Of a DNA stretch of 32,829 nt, positions 19,136 through 27,088 are shown piece after piece; the first letter of the stretch is position 1, and every line of letters begins with the position of its first letter. The notes under the pieces were generated by a model. That model made no database searches. It was not told the DNA's origin and worked only from the letters and a program-made list of their open reading frames with translations. The stretch is from Dactylosporangium siamense (GTDB lineage: Bacteria > Actinomycetota > Actinomycetes > Mycobacteriales > Micromonosporaceae): contig NZ_BONQ01000208.1 in NCBI RefSeq assembly GCF_016862795.1, positions 1 through 32,829 on the forward strand. The letters are read 5' to 3'. The position numbers were made by a program, and so were the translations under genes.

Positions 19136-19680
19136 CAACGCCGCCCGGCGGTGCCGGCGGCACCGTCGCCGATCTCGTCGAGGAACCGCTCGACCGTGCC
19201 ACGGCGGCGGGCCTCCTCCTCGAGGGACTCCCCGACGATCCGACCGGCGAGGTCGACGGCGAGGGAGCCGATCTCGGCGCGCAGCTGGCGGACGATGGTC
19301 TGCCGCTCGGTCTGCAGGGCCTCGCGGCCCGCCGCGATGATGCGGTCGCTCTCCTCCCGGGCCTTCGTGAGGATGTCCTCACGGATGCCCTGGGCGTCGG
19401 CACGCGCCTCGTCCCGGATGCTGGCCGCCTCGGTGCGGGCCTCGGCGAGCTGCTGCTTGTACTGCTCCAGCAGCCGGTTTGCCTCGGCCTGCGCCTCCTC
19501 GGCGCGCTTGATGCCACCCTCGATCGCGTCAACCCGCGCGCGGAAGGTCTCCTCCATACGGGGGAAGACGAACTTCATCAGCACGTAGCAGAGGATGCCG
19601 AAGGCGATGAAGCCGAGGACGATCTCCTGCCAGATCGGGATGATCGGGTTGTGCTCTGCCCCTTCAGCGAGGAACAGCAT
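19135..19680 (-). CDS. atpF: ATP synthase b subunit
   Basis: 181-aa stator subunit. A single N-terminal transmembrane helix (about 15-35) is followed by a long charged, Ala/Glu/Arg-rich helix (about 40-160) that dimerises and reaches up to delta. The ATG has GGGAGG 6 nt upstream, but this ribosome site lies in the 3' arm of an intercistronic hairpin after atpE, which may lower b synthesis relative to c. Confidence 0.95.
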   Translation of the reverse strand: MLFLAEGAEHNPIIPIWQEIVLGFIAFGILCYVLMKFVFPRMEETFRARVDAIEGGIKRAEEAQAEANRLLEQYKQQLAEARTEAASIRDEARADAQGIREDILTKAREESDRIIAAGREALQTERQTIVRQLRAEIGSLAVDLAGRIVGESLEEEARRRGTVERFLDEIGDGAAGTAGRR

Positions 19681-19687
19681 GGGAAAC

Positions 19688-19718
19688 CTCCCGCTTTAGG
19701 TGTTGGTGGAGGCGGGAG
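19688..19718 (-). promoter_or_regulatory. Intercistronic hairpin covering the atpF ribosome site
   Basis: On the mRNA, CTCCCGC starts directly after the atpE TAG stop and can pair with GCGGGAG, whose last bases are part of the atpF Shine-Dalgarno GGGAGG. The arms are 7 bp with a 17-nt loop. A ribosome ending atpE would cover the first arm and expose the site, so b translation would depend on c translation. Confidence 0.55.
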
Positions 19719-20009
<291 letters not shown>

Positions 20010-20042
20010 CTATCGAAATGACAGAGCGGGGGAAAGCTCGGC

Positions 20043-20822
20043 TCAGTGCTCCTCGGCCAGCGTGCCGGCCAGGTAGTTGGCCGTCAGCAGCGTGAAGACG
20101 TAGGCCTGCAGCGCGGCGATCAGCAGCTCGAAGAACGTGAGCGCGATGGTCATCGCCCAGGAGACCAGGGCGACGGGCTTGAGGAAGAGGCTCTCGGCGT
20201 TGAGCAGCGCGAAGCCGCCCAGCGTGAAGACCAGCAGCAGCATGTGCCCGGCGAACATGTTGGCGAACAGACGCAGGGCGAGCGTGACCGGCTGGAGGAT
20301 GAACGCCTGCAGGGCCTCGATGGGCAGCAGCAGCGGCTGCATGAACCACGGGGCGGGCAGCACGGTCGCGTGCTTGAGGTAGCCGACGAAGCCGTGCTTC
20401 TTGAAACCCTGGTACAGGTAGAGCCCGTAGGTCGACAGCGCCAGCACTGCCGGGAACGCGATGTGCGCGTTCGGCGAGACCTGGATCAGCGGCACGATCG
20501 AGAAGATGTTGCCGACCAGGATGAAGCAGAACAGCGACGCGAGATATGGCGCGAATCGCAGCCCCTCGTGTCCGATGACGTCCTTGGCGACGCCCTCCCG
20601 CACGAAACCGTAGATCGACTCGGCGAGCCACTGCTTCTTGGTCGGGACGATCTTGGGGTCGCGGTAGGACACCAGGAAGTAGATCAGCACCACGGCGACG
20701 GCCAGCCACAGGAACAAGCTGAACTTCGTCAACCACTCAGGCGCCGATTCCCAGAGACTGGGGGGGAAGATGTCATCCACGCTGGGCGGGAAAGGCACCT
20801 CCGCCAAAACCAGACCGCTCAC
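20043..20822 (-). CDS. atpB: ATP synthase a subunit
   Basis: 259-aa proton-channel subunit of Fo with five to six transmembrane segments. The essential Arg184 lies in TLALRLFANMFAGH. The C-terminal helices carry conserved Glu232 (FFELLIAALQAYVF) and Gln, completing the half channels. Start: GTG at 20820-20822 has GAGAGGG about 5 nt upstream; the adjacent GTG at 20825 is an alternative. It lies 32 bases after the atpZ-like gene. Confidence 0.95.
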   Translation of the reverse strand: MSGLVLAEVPFPPSVDDIFPPSLWESAPEWLTKFSLFLWLAVAVVLIYFLVSYRDPKIVPTKKQWLAESIYGFVREGVAKDVIGHEGLRFAPYLASLFCFILVGNIFSIVPLIQVSPNAHIAFPAVLALSTYGLYLYQGFKKHGFVGYLKHATVLPAPWFMQPLLLPIEALQAFILQPVTLALRLFANMFAGHMLLLVFTLGGFALLNAESLFLKPVALVSWAMTIALTFFELLIAALQAYVFTLLTANYLAGTLAEEH

Positions 20823-20854
20823 CACGTCCCTCTCGTTATCGAAACAACCAGGTC

Positions 20855-21070
20855 TCAGGCGCCGAGGCGCTTGACGACCAGGTAGATGCCACCAGCGGCG
20901 CCGAGCACACACCCGATTCCGGTGATGATGCCTCCGGCGTTGAGCCACTCATCGATCAGCCAGCCGACGAAGCCCCACACGGCAATGCCCGAGATGAGGT
21001 ATCCGACGGCGGCCCAACCTTCGTTGGCGCCACTCGCTCCGGACTGCTTGGGTGTCTGGTTACCGGCCAT
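20855..21070 (-). CDS. AtpZ/AtpI-type small membrane protein
   Basis: 71-aa protein with two transmembrane helices (about 20-40 and 45-65) in the AtpZ/AtpI hairpin arrangement: GYLISGIAVWGFVGWLIDEW, then GIGCVLGAAGGIYLV. Proteins of this type assist ATP synthase assembly or ion supply and are encoded just before atpB. The ATG has no clear ribosome site; a minus-strand TATGGT 9 nt upstream would give an almost leaderless mRNA. First gene of the main atp operon. Confidence 0.85.
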   Translation of the reverse strand: MAGNQTPKQSGASGANEGWAAVGYLISGIAVWGFVGWLIDEWLNAGGIITGIGCVLGAAGGIYLVVKRLGA

Positions 21071-21079
21071 GACGCGGTG

Positions 21080-21085
21080 ACCATA
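21080..21085 (-). promoter_or_regulatory. Candidate proximal -10 of the atp operon
   Basis: The minus-strand hexamer TATGGT (TANNNT) lies 9 nt before the atpZ-like ATG and would give a leader of about two bases. The lack of a ribosome site fits this. It competes with the distal promoter farther upstream as the operon start. Confidence 0.4.
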
Positions 21086-21113
21086 TCAGCCTGCCGGGAG
21101 CACCCGTGCATCG

Positions 21114-21140
21114 ACCCCCGCGTGCTCGTCGCGCGGGGGT
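21114..21140 (-). promoter_or_regulatory. Stable hairpin upstream of the atp operon
   Basis: Nine bases, ACCCCCGCG (21114-21122), pair with CGCGGGGGT (21132-21140) around a 9-nt loop. If the distal promoter is used it lies in the 5' leader; if the proximal one, it lies upstream of the start site. Not followed by a U tract in either direction. Confidence 0.5.
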
Positions 21141-21180
21141 TGCTCTAGGGGCCGGATGCATCAACCGACGGCCGTCAACG

Positions 21181-21210
21181 TTACTACGCCTAACGCTTGG
21201 CGAACGTCAA
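21181..21210 (-). promoter_or_regulatory. Candidate distal atp operon promoter
   Basis: On the minus strand TTGACG (plus 21205-21210) and TAGTAA (plus 21181-21186) are spaced by 18 bases. The start site would be near 21174, giving a leader of about 100 nt that contains the 9-bp hairpin. A second copy of CGTCAAC occurs 32 bases away (21173-21179). Confidence 0.45.
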
Positions 21211-21295
21211 CTACACGACTGATGCGTGAGTGAATGTTGCGCACGGTCACCCCCAGAGGGTTAGCTGGAGGCTCAGCGTAACAATATGTGTTGGG

Positions 21296-21751
21296 GTGAC
21301 GACCTTGCGCAACACCGTCATCGCGTTTTTCTTGATCCTCGCCGCGATCGTGATCACCAAGACCGGCACCGGCAGCACGCCCAGGGCGGCATCGAGCGGC
21401 GGCAGCGTCGCCGTGCTGTGCTCTGTCTCACCACAGCGGCCGGTCAAGAAGGACGGCCGGATCGTCGCCGCGGCGCAGTTCCGCTGCGACTCCCCCGGGC
21501 CCGACGGCCTCACCGTCACGGTCCAGCTTCAGCGCAACGACGGCGGCACCTGGACCACGGTGGTCAGGGAGTCGTTCGCCAGCAAGTCGGTCGACACGAC
21601 CCGCGAGGTCTCCGCGGCGGCCAGGACCCGTCAGGTCGGCACCGCCTGCGCGGCCGGCACGTTCCGCACCCTGGTCGAGGGCTCGGTCGTCGACAACAAG
21701 CGCACGAAACAGCTGTCCGGGACCAGCGGCGAGCGCCGGAACCCCTGCTAA
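21296..21751 (+). CDS. Small secreted or membrane-anchored protein with four cysteines
   Basis: 151-aa protein of unknown function. A hydrophobic N-terminal segment (about 8-22, IAFFLILAAIVI) acts as signal peptide or anchor. The exported part of about 120 residues has four cysteines (in VLCSVS, FRCDSP, TACAAG and at the very C-terminus), enough for two disulfides, and is rich in Thr, Val and Arg in an alternating pattern suggesting a beta-sandwich. The GTG at 21296 is chosen so that the hydrophobic segment starts after a short basic N-terminus. TAACAAT about 11 nt upstream may be a -10. It is encoded against the surrounding atp genes, divergent from the operon and convergent with the atpI-like gene, sharing CTAA (21748-21751) between both stops. 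Confidence 0.65.
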   Translation: MTTLRNTVIAFFLILAAIVITKTGTGSTPRAASSGGSVAVLCSVSPQRPVKKDGRIVAAAQFRCDSPGPDGLTVTVQLQRNDGGTWTTVVRESFASKSVDTTREVSAAARTRQVGTACAAGTFRTLVEGSVVDNKRTKQLSGTSGERRNPC

Positions 21752-22146
21752 GAGGGCTCGATCTCAACGTAGGGGATCTTGGCCCGCCAGACCCAGACGG
21801 CCTGCGCGGCGACCCAGATCAGGGTCGCGGCGATCACCAGCGCGCCCAGCCACGGCAGCCCGCCCCAGTCGGTGCTCGCGACGATCCACATGACCACGCC
21901 GATGAGCGTGAACTTCAGCAGGTAGGTGCTCATCGCCACCGGCACCAGCAGGTGCCTGGCCCGCAGGTCGATCACCGCGATGATCAGGCTCGACAGCGTG
22001 TAGCTCAGCGCGACCAGGCCCGCGCCGGCGAGGGCGCCGAGCGCGCCGTCGGCGCCGTCGCGCCAGCCGGCGAGTGGCATGGCGACCACGAGCAGGACGC
22101 CCATCGCGATCAACGCGGTCGGGAGGTGCCGCAGCCGCTTCTTCAC
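21748..22146 (-). CDS. AtpI-like four-helix membrane protein
   Basis: 132-aa membrane protein with four hydrophobic segments (about 9-28, 34-58, 68-92 and 95-118), located between glyA and the atp genes where actinobacteria carry an ATP synthase I-like protein. Family members are thought to help assemble the c ring or to handle magnesium. The GTG start overlaps the glyA stop (GTGA), so it is coupled to glyA rather than to the atp operon, from which it is separated by an opposite-strand gene. Confidence 0.75.
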   Translation of the reverse strand: MKKRLRHLPTALIAMGVLLVVAMPLAGWRDGADGALGALAGAGLVALSYTLSSLIIAVIDLRARHLLVPVAMSTYLLKFTLIGVVMWIVASTDWGGLPWLGALVIAATLIWVAAQAVWVWRAKIPYVEIEPS

Positions 22147-23393
22147 AAGGGACGAGGATACGCGGGGAACCGCCCGACGAGGTCGGTCACCCGGTCACCG
22201 ACCTGCTCACCGCGGATCGCCGCGCCGATCAGCGCCGCGATCTCGGCCATCTCCGGCTCCCCCATGCCCTGCGTCGTCACCGACGGGGTGCCGACCCGCA
22301 CGCCGGAGGCGGTCATCGGCTTCTCCGGGTCGTACGGGATGGCGTTCTTGTTCAACGTGATCCCCGCCGCGTCGCAGCGCTCCTCCGCGTCGCGGCCGGT
22401 GATGCCCAGCCCGCGCAGGTCGATCAGGGCCAGGTGGGTGTCGGTGCCACCGGACACCGGCCGCATCCCCTGATCCGAGAGGCCGGCGGCGAGGGCCCGG
22501 GCGTTGCGCACGACCTGACCCGCGTAGTCGGCGAACGCCGGCTGGGCGGCCTCGTGCAGCGCGACCGCCTTCGCCGCGACCGCGTGCATGAGCGGGCCGC
22601 CCTGGGTGAACGGGAAGACCGCCTTGTCGACCCGCTGGGCGAGCGTCTCCCGGCACAGCAGCATGCCGCCGCGGGGCCCGCGCAGCACCTTGTGCGTGGT
22701 GCAGCTGACCACGTCGGCGTAGGCGACCGGTGACGGGATCGCCTTGCCGGCCACCAGGCCGATGAAGTGCGCCGCGTCGACCATGAGGTAGGCGCCGACC
22801 TCGTCGGCGATCTCGCGGAAGCGGGCGAAGTCGATCAGCCGGGGATACGCGGTCGCCCCGCAGATGATCATTGCCGGCCGGTGCGCGAGGGCGAGGTCGC
22901 GCACCTCGTCGTAGTCGATCAGCTCGTCGTCGCGGCGGACCGGGTAGCCGACGGTGTTGAACCACTTGCCGGAGAAGTTGACCTTGCTGCCGTGGGTCAG
23001 GTGCCCGCCGTGCGGCAGCTCCATCGCCAGGACGGTGTCGCCGGGCATGAGCAGCGCGGCGTACGCGGCCAGGTTGGCGTTCGCGCCGCTGTGCGGCTGC
23101 ACGTTGGCGTGCTCGGCCCCGAACAGCGCCTTGGCCCGCTCGATCGCGAGCTCCTCGGCCCGGTCGACGGCGGCGCAACCACCGTAGTAGCGGCGGCCCG
23201 GGTATCCCTCCGCGTACTTGTTGGTCAGGGTCGAGCCCAGCGCGGCGAGCACCGCCGGGGACGTGAAGTTCTCACTCGCGATGAGCTGCAGGCCGCCGCG
23301 CAGTCGCTGCAGCTCATCCAGGACGACGTCGGCGATCTGCGGATCCGTCTCGCGGAGCGCGTCGAAGTCCGGCCCCCAGTAGGTCTCGGCCAT
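22143..23393 (-). CDS. glyA: Serine hydroxymethyltransferase
   Basis: 416-aa PLP enzyme converting serine and tetrahydrofolate to glycine and 5,10-methylene-tetrahydrofolate. Visible: the LIASENFTS motif near residue 37, [15 protein letters not shown] (59-72), the substrate-site His in VDAAHFIGL, and the PLP Lys235 in [12 protein letters not shown] (usually TTHKTLRGPRGG). Full family length. The ATG has no ribosome site, but minus-strand TAGACT lies 6 nt upstream, suggesting a leaderless mRNA. Divergent from the SDR-type gene, and coupled by GTGA to the AtpI-like gene. Confidence 0.97.
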   Translation of the reverse strand: MAETYWGPDFDALRETDPQIADVVLDELQRLRGGLQLIASENFTSPAVLAALGSTLTNKYAEGYPGRRYYGGCAAVDRAEELAIERAKALFGAEHANVQPHSGANANLAAYAALLMPGDTVLAMELPHGGHLTHGSKVNFSGKWFNTVGYPVRRDDELIDYDEVRDLALAHRPAMIICGATAYPRLIDFARFREIADEVGAYLMVDAAHFIGLVAGKAIPSPVAYADVVSCTTHKVLRGPRGGMLLCRETLAQRVDKAVFPFTQGGPLMHAVAAKAVALHEAAQPAFADYAGQVVRNARALAAGLSDQGMRPVSGGTDTHLALIDLRGLGITGRDAEERCDAAGITLNKNAIPYDPEKPMTASGVRVGTPSVTTQGMGEPEMAEIAALIGAAIRGEQVGDRVTDLVGRFPAYPRPL

Positions 23394-23399
23394 GAAACG

Positions 23400-23405
23400 A
23401 GTCTA
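23400..23405 (-). promoter_or_regulatory. Candidate -10 for leaderless glyA
   Basis: The minus-strand TAGACT (TANNNT) is followed by 6 nt and the glyA ATG. No ribosome site is visible. On the other strand TAAGCA lies 7 nt before the divergent SDR-type gene, a weaker match of the same spacing. Confidence 0.45.
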
Positions 23406-23436
23406 GGGCGCATCAGCGCAGGGTAAGCATGAAGTC

Positions 23437-24915
23437 ATGCGATGCCTCGTGACCGGCGCGACCGGATATGTCGGCGGACGGCTGGTGCCCCGCCTCCTCG
23501 CGGCCGGGCACGAGGTGCGCTGCCTGACCCGCGACCCCCGGCGGCTGCGGGACGTGCCGTGGGCGGGCCGCGTCGAGGTGGCCACCGGCGACGTCGCCCG
23601 GGACGAGGGCCTCGCCGAGGCGATGCGCGACGTCGACGTCGTCTACTACCTGGTCCACGCGCTCGGCCAGGCGTCCTTCGAGGACGTCGACCGGCTCAGC
23701 GCGCTCAACCTCGCCGTCGCCGCCCTCGACGCCGGCGTGCGGCGGATCGTGTATCTCGGCGGACCCGAACCGGACGAGCGCGCCTCCGCGCACCTGCGCT
23801 CCCGCGGCGAGGTCGCCGGCATCTTCCTGCGCAGCGGCGTGCCGACCGTGGTGCTGCGCGCCGCCGTCATCATCGGCTCCGGCTCGGCGTCGTTCGAGAT
23901 GCTGCGGTACCTCACCGAACGGCTGCCGGTCATGGTCACGCCCAGGTGGGTGCGCAACCGGATCCAGCCGATCGCGATCCGCGACGTCCTGCGCTACCTG
24001 GTCGCCGCCGCGACGGTCTTCCCCGTGCAGCTCAACCGCGCGTTCGACATCGGCGGACCCGACGTGCTCACCTACGCCGACATGATGCGCCGGTACGCAC
24101 GCGTCGCCGGCCTCCCCCACCGGGTCCTGCTGCCGGTGCGGCCGCTCACGCCGTGGCTGTCCTCGCACTGGGTCGGCCTGGTGACGCCGGTGCCGAACCG
24201 GATCGCCCGGCCGCTCGTCGGCAGCCTCATCCACGAGGCGGTCTGCCGGGAGCACGACATCGCCGGGTTCGTGCCCGACCCGCACGACGGGCTGACCGGC
24301 TTCGACCTCGCGGTCCGGCTCGCCCTGCGCAAGATCCGTGACGCGGACGTGGAGACCCGCTGGGCCGACGCGGTGCTGCCCGGGGCGCCCAGCGACCCGC
24401 TGCCCTCGGACCCGTCGTGGTCCGGCGGCACCGTGTATCACGACGAGCGCACCCGCCGGGTCGACGCACCGCCGGACCGGCTGTGGCGGGTGATCGAGGC
24501 GATCGGCGGCGAGAACGGCTGGCACTCGTTCCCGCTCGCCTGGTCCGTCCGCGGCTGGCTGGACCGGCTCGCCGGCGGGGTCGGACCGGGCCGCGGCCGC
24601 CGGCACCCCGAGCGCCTGTTCGTCGGTGAGGCCCTGGATTTCTGGCGGGTCGAGGAGATCGTGCCGGGCGAGCTGCTGCGGTTGCGGGCCGAGATGAAGC
24701 TGCCCGGGAGGGCCTGGCTGGAGATGCGGGCCGCTCAGGACGAGCAGGGGCGCGCGGTGTACGAGCAGCGCGCCGTCTTCCTGCCCCGCGGGCTGGCCGG
24801 CCACCTGTACTGGCTGGGGGTGGCACCCTTCCACGCGTTCATCTTCGGCGGCATGGCACGCAACATCGCCCGCTCCGCCGAGCGGCAGCCGGCCCTGGAG
24901 CCGGTCAGCGGCTGA
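23437..24915 (+). CDS. NAD(P)-binding SDR protein with DUF2867-like C-terminal domain
   Basis: 492-aa two-domain protein. The N-terminal part (about 1-300) is an atypical/extended SDR (NmrA-like): glycine motif TGATGYVGGRL at 6-16, a VDVVYYLVHAL strand, and VYLGGPEP. No canonical Tyr-x-x-x-Lys pair is clear, so it may bind NAD(P) without classic reductase chemistry. The C-terminal part (about 325-480) matches the DUF2867 arrangement often fused to such SDRs, with a START-like WHSFPLAWSVRGWLDRLAGG segment and Trp-rich strands. Substrate unknown. The stop lies within the first unit of a three-copy tandem repeat. This gene breaks the minus-strand glyA/phosphatase string. Confidence 0.82.
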   Translation: MRCLVTGATGYVGGRLVPRLLAAGHEVRCLTRDPRRLRDVPWAGRVEVATGDVARDEGLAEAMRDVDVVYYLVHALGQASFEDVDRLSALNLAVAALDAGVRRIVYLGGPEPDERASAHLRSRGEVAGIFLRSGVPTVVLRAAVIIGSGSASFEMLRYLTERLPVMVTPRWVRNRIQPIAIRDVLRYLVAAATVFPVQLNRAFDIGGPDVLTYADMMRRYARVAGLPHRVLLPVRPLTPWLSSHWVGLVTPVPNRIARPLVGSLIHEAVCREHDIAGFVPDPHDGLTGFDLAVRLALRKIRDADVETRWADAVLPGAPSDPLPSDPSWSGGTVYHDERTRRVDAPPDRLWRVIEAIGGENGWHSFPLAWSVRGWLDRLAGGVGPGRGRRHPERLFVGEALDFWRVEEIVPGELLRLRAEMKLPGRAWLEMRAAQDEQGRAVYEQRAVFLPRGLAGHLYWLGVAPFHAFIFGGMARNIARSAERQPALEPVSG

Positions 24916-24965
24916 CCCTGGAGCCCGGTCAGCGGCTGCCCCTGGAGCTTGGTCAGCGGCTGAGC
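24895..24965. repeat. Three-copy tandem repeat of 23-24 bp
   Basis: Three units beginning CTGGAGC at 24895, 24918 and 24942 share the core GGTCAGCGGCTG. They span the 3' end of the SDR-type gene, the 37-base gap and the 3' end of the convergent phosphatase gene, so the stops of both genes lie inside the array. The units differ at a few positions, indicating duplication some time ago. Confidence 0.8.
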
Positions 24966-25534
24966 AGCGCCCTGGCCAGCGGCCGGGTCAGGGCCTGGAC
25001 CTGGTCGGCGACGATGCCGAAGAAGTCGTCGGGGCGGCCCCACGGGTCGGCCAGGTCGTCCTCGTCGCGCACCTCGTCGCGGGCCTTGTCCACCAGGTCG
25101 ACCAGCGCGACCCCGCGGGCATGGATCGAGTCCGCGTCGCGTCCCGCGGCCGGCAGGTCGGCGGTCACCGCGGGCAGCAGCCGGGCGAACTGCCCCCAGA
25201 CGAAGGTCCTGGCCGCCGCGTCGGGCCGCAACGACACGACGAAGTCGACCTGTTCGGCGGTGGCGGTCAGCACCAGATCCGCGGCGTCGACGTGCTCGGC
25301 CAGCAGCTTGCGGGCCTTGAAGCCCCTGGTGTCCCCGCCACGCGCGAGGACCTGCCGGGCCGCCTGCGGGTCCATCGGCTCCCCCGCGTGCCAGCCGCCG
25401 GTGCCGGCGCCGTGGACATAGACCAGGTCGGGCTCCGCGCCGAGGGCGGCCAGGTCGGCGACCAGCAGCCGCTCGGCCATCGGCGACCGGCAGATGTTGC
25501 CCATGCAGACGCACAGGACGCTGAACGGGGCCAT
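24953..25534 (-). CDS. Low-molecular-weight protein-tyrosine phosphatase-like protein
   Basis: 193-aa phosphatase of the LMW-PTP/arsenate-reductase-like fold. The P-loop CMGNICRS gives nucleophile Cys10 and Arg16, and the general acid is Asp163 in DPWG. Longer than the minimal 150-160 aa because of an insertion around 105-150. The ATG at 25532-25534 is chosen because the first beta strand begins immediately after it. Encoded 4 bases after sua5, so in the same operon; this order is conserved in actinobacteria. The physiological substrate is not known. Confidence 0.88.
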   Translation of the reverse strand: MAPFSVLCVCMGNICRSPMAERLLVADLAALGAEPDLVYVHGAGTGGWHAGEPMDPQAARQVLARGGDTRGFKARKLLAEHVDAADLVLTATAEQVDFVVSLRPDAAARTFVWGQFARLLPAVTADLPAAGRDADSIHARGVALVDLVDKARDEVRDEDDLADPWGRPDDFFGIVADQVQALTRPLARALLSR

Positions 25535-25538
25535 CTGG

Positions 25539-26177
25539 CTATTCGCCGATGCCGATGAGGCCCGGCACGACCTCACGGAGCTTCTCGATCGGGATCGCGC
25601 CGGCCCGCAGCACCCGGTGCTCGCTGTTGGTCACCGAGATGATCGTGCTGGCGACCGGCTCGGGGCACGGGCCGCCCTCCAGGTAGACGCTCACCGAGTA
25701 GCCCAGCTGGTCGCGCGCCTCGGCCGCGGTCTCCGCCGCCGGCTGGCCCTGCTTGTTGGCCGACGACACCGCCATCGGGCCGGTCTCGCGCAGGACCTCG
25801 AGGGCGATCGGGTGCAGCGGCATGCGCACCGCGACCGTGCCGTCGCCGCCGCCGAGGTCCCATTGCAGGCTCGGCGCGTGCTCCACGACGATGGTGAGCG
25901 CACCGGGCCAGAACGCGTCGACCAGGTCCCGCGCCGCCTGCGGCAGCCCGAAGACGAGCCCGTCGAGGGTGTGCCGCGACCCGACGAGCACCGGCACGGG
26001 CGCGGAACTGCCCTTGGCGTTGTTGAGGGCGGTGACCGACCAAGACTTGAAGGCGTCGGCGCCGATGCCGTAGACCGTGTCGGTCGGCAGGACCACCAGG
26101 TCGCCGCGGCCCACCGCCTCGATCGCGGCGGCGATCCCGCGGTCGCGCTCGGCAAGCTGGCTGCAGTCGTAGAGCAT
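25539..26177 (-). CDS. L-threonylcarbamoyladenylate synthase (Sua5/TsaC)
   Basis: 212-aa enzyme that makes threonylcarbamoyl-AMP from Thr, bicarbonate and ATP for the t6A37 modification of tRNAs reading ANN codons. The YrdC-domain signature PTDTVYGIGADA is at about 31-42. The following AKGSSAPVPVLVGS replaces the usual KGR with KGS. VAVRMPLHP and SSANKQGQPA complete the active site. Length matches TsaC/YwlC rather than two-domain Sua5. The ATG at 26175-26177 is preferred over an upstream in-frame start. Starts 7 bases after the prmC stop and ends 4 bases before the phosphatase gene. Confidence 0.93.
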   Translation of the reverse strand: MLYDCSQLAERDRGIAAAIEAVGRGDLVVLPTDTVYGIGADAFKSWSVTALNNAKGSSAPVPVLVGSRHTLDGLVFGLPQAARDLVDAFWPGALTIVVEHAPSLQWDLGGGDGTVAVRMPLHPIALEVLRETGPMAVSSANKQGQPAAETAAEARDQLGYSVSVYLEGGPCPEPVASTIISVTNSEHRVLRAGAIPIEKLREVVPGLIGIGE

Positions 26178-26184
26178 CACGCGG

Positions 26185-27033
26185 CTAGTCTGCCACTCGC
26201 CGGGCGGTGACATATCGCGGGCGCCCGGCCAGATCGTGATGGTCGATCACTTCGGCGAAGCGTCCGGTCGCCCGGATCAGCGCCGGCAGCGACTCGCCCT
26301 GCGTGTCGTCGTGCTCGATCCCCAGCCATCCGCCGGGCCGCAGCAGGTCACCGGCCCGCCGGACGAGCCCCGGCATGAGCGCGAGACCGTCCGCACCGGC
26401 GAACACGGCGTCGTGCGGGTCGTGCACCGCCACCTCGACGTCGACCGGTGCGCCCTCCGGCACGTACGGCGGGTTGCTCAGCACCAGGTCCACCGTCCCG
26501 TCGAGGTCGCGCAGGACGGCCGGGTCCGTGACGTCGCCGTCGACCACCCGGACGTCCGGCGCCAGGCGGGCCACGTTGCGCCGCAGCCAGACCAGCGCCG
26601 CGTCGCTCTTCTCCACGCAGTACACCTCGGTGCCGCTCGTCCGCACGGCGATCGCGATGGCCCCTGATCCGCCGCACAGGTCCACGATCCGGGTGCCGGG
26701 CCGCGTTCTTCCCCACTCGACCAGCAGCTCCGTCTCGAATCGTGGGACGAAGACCCCTGGACCGACCTCGAGCTCGAGCTCGTGGAACGGCGCCGTGCCG
26801 GTCAGGTGCTGCAACGGAATCCGCGCCGCTCGTTTCGTGGTCAACCGCTCGATCTCGGCGCTTTGTCCCGGATCCGGCGGCGGTGCCGTCAGCAGCCGCG
26901 ACCTGGGGATCCCGAGCACGTGCGCGGCGAGCAGCTCCGCGTCGACCCTCGGCGATGCCACCCCGGCGCCCCGCAGGACCCGGGTCGCGGTCGCGAGCAC
27001 CATGGAAAGCGTGGGCAACTGGGGTCCGGGCAT
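26185..27033 (-). CDS. prmC: Release factor glutamine methyltransferase PrmC
   Basis: 282-aa SAM-dependent enzyme that methylates the Gln of the GGQ motif in release factors; RF1 is encoded 2 kb upstream. An N-terminal helical domain (about 1-90) contacts the release factor. The methyltransferase domain has motif I VDLCGGSGAIAIAV and the catalytic LSNPPYVPEG. The ATG at 27031-27033 is the best start by homology; the frame remains open upstream. In most actinobacteria prmC follows prfA directly, but here a cyclase gene and a small gene intervene. Confidence 0.93.
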   Translation of the reverse strand: MPGPQLPTLSMVLATATRVLRGAGVASPRVDAELLAAHVLGIPRSRLLTAPPPDPGQSAEIERLTTKRAARIPLQHLTGTAPFHELELEVGPGVFVPRFETELLVEWGRTRPGTRIVDLCGGSGAIAIAVRTSGTEVYCVEKSDAALVWLRRNVARLAPDVRVVDGDVTDPAVLRDLDGTVDLVLSNPPYVPEGAPVDVEVAVHDPHDAVFAGADGLALMPGLVRRAGDLLRPGGWLGIEHDDTQGESLPALIRATGRFAEVIDHHDLAGRPRYVTARRVAD

Positions 27034-27053
27034 GTCATGTTCGGTGCTGTGCA

Positions 27054-27069
27054 CCCCATAATCATGGGG
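27054..27069. promoter_or_regulatory. Inverted repeat in the prmC/cyclase divergent region
   Basis: CCCCATAATCATGGGG has 6-bp arms around a 4-base centre and lies midway in the 55-base gap between the divergent prmC and cyclase genes. It could be an operator acting on both. It contains CATAAT, a possible -10 for the cyclase gene. Confidence 0.4.
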
Positions 27070-27088
27070 CGCGCGAAAGGAGGGTCCG

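Noticed and set aside
24895-24965. Possible CRISPR array
   Set aside because: Units are directly adjacent without unique spacers, only three copies, and no cas genes are present.
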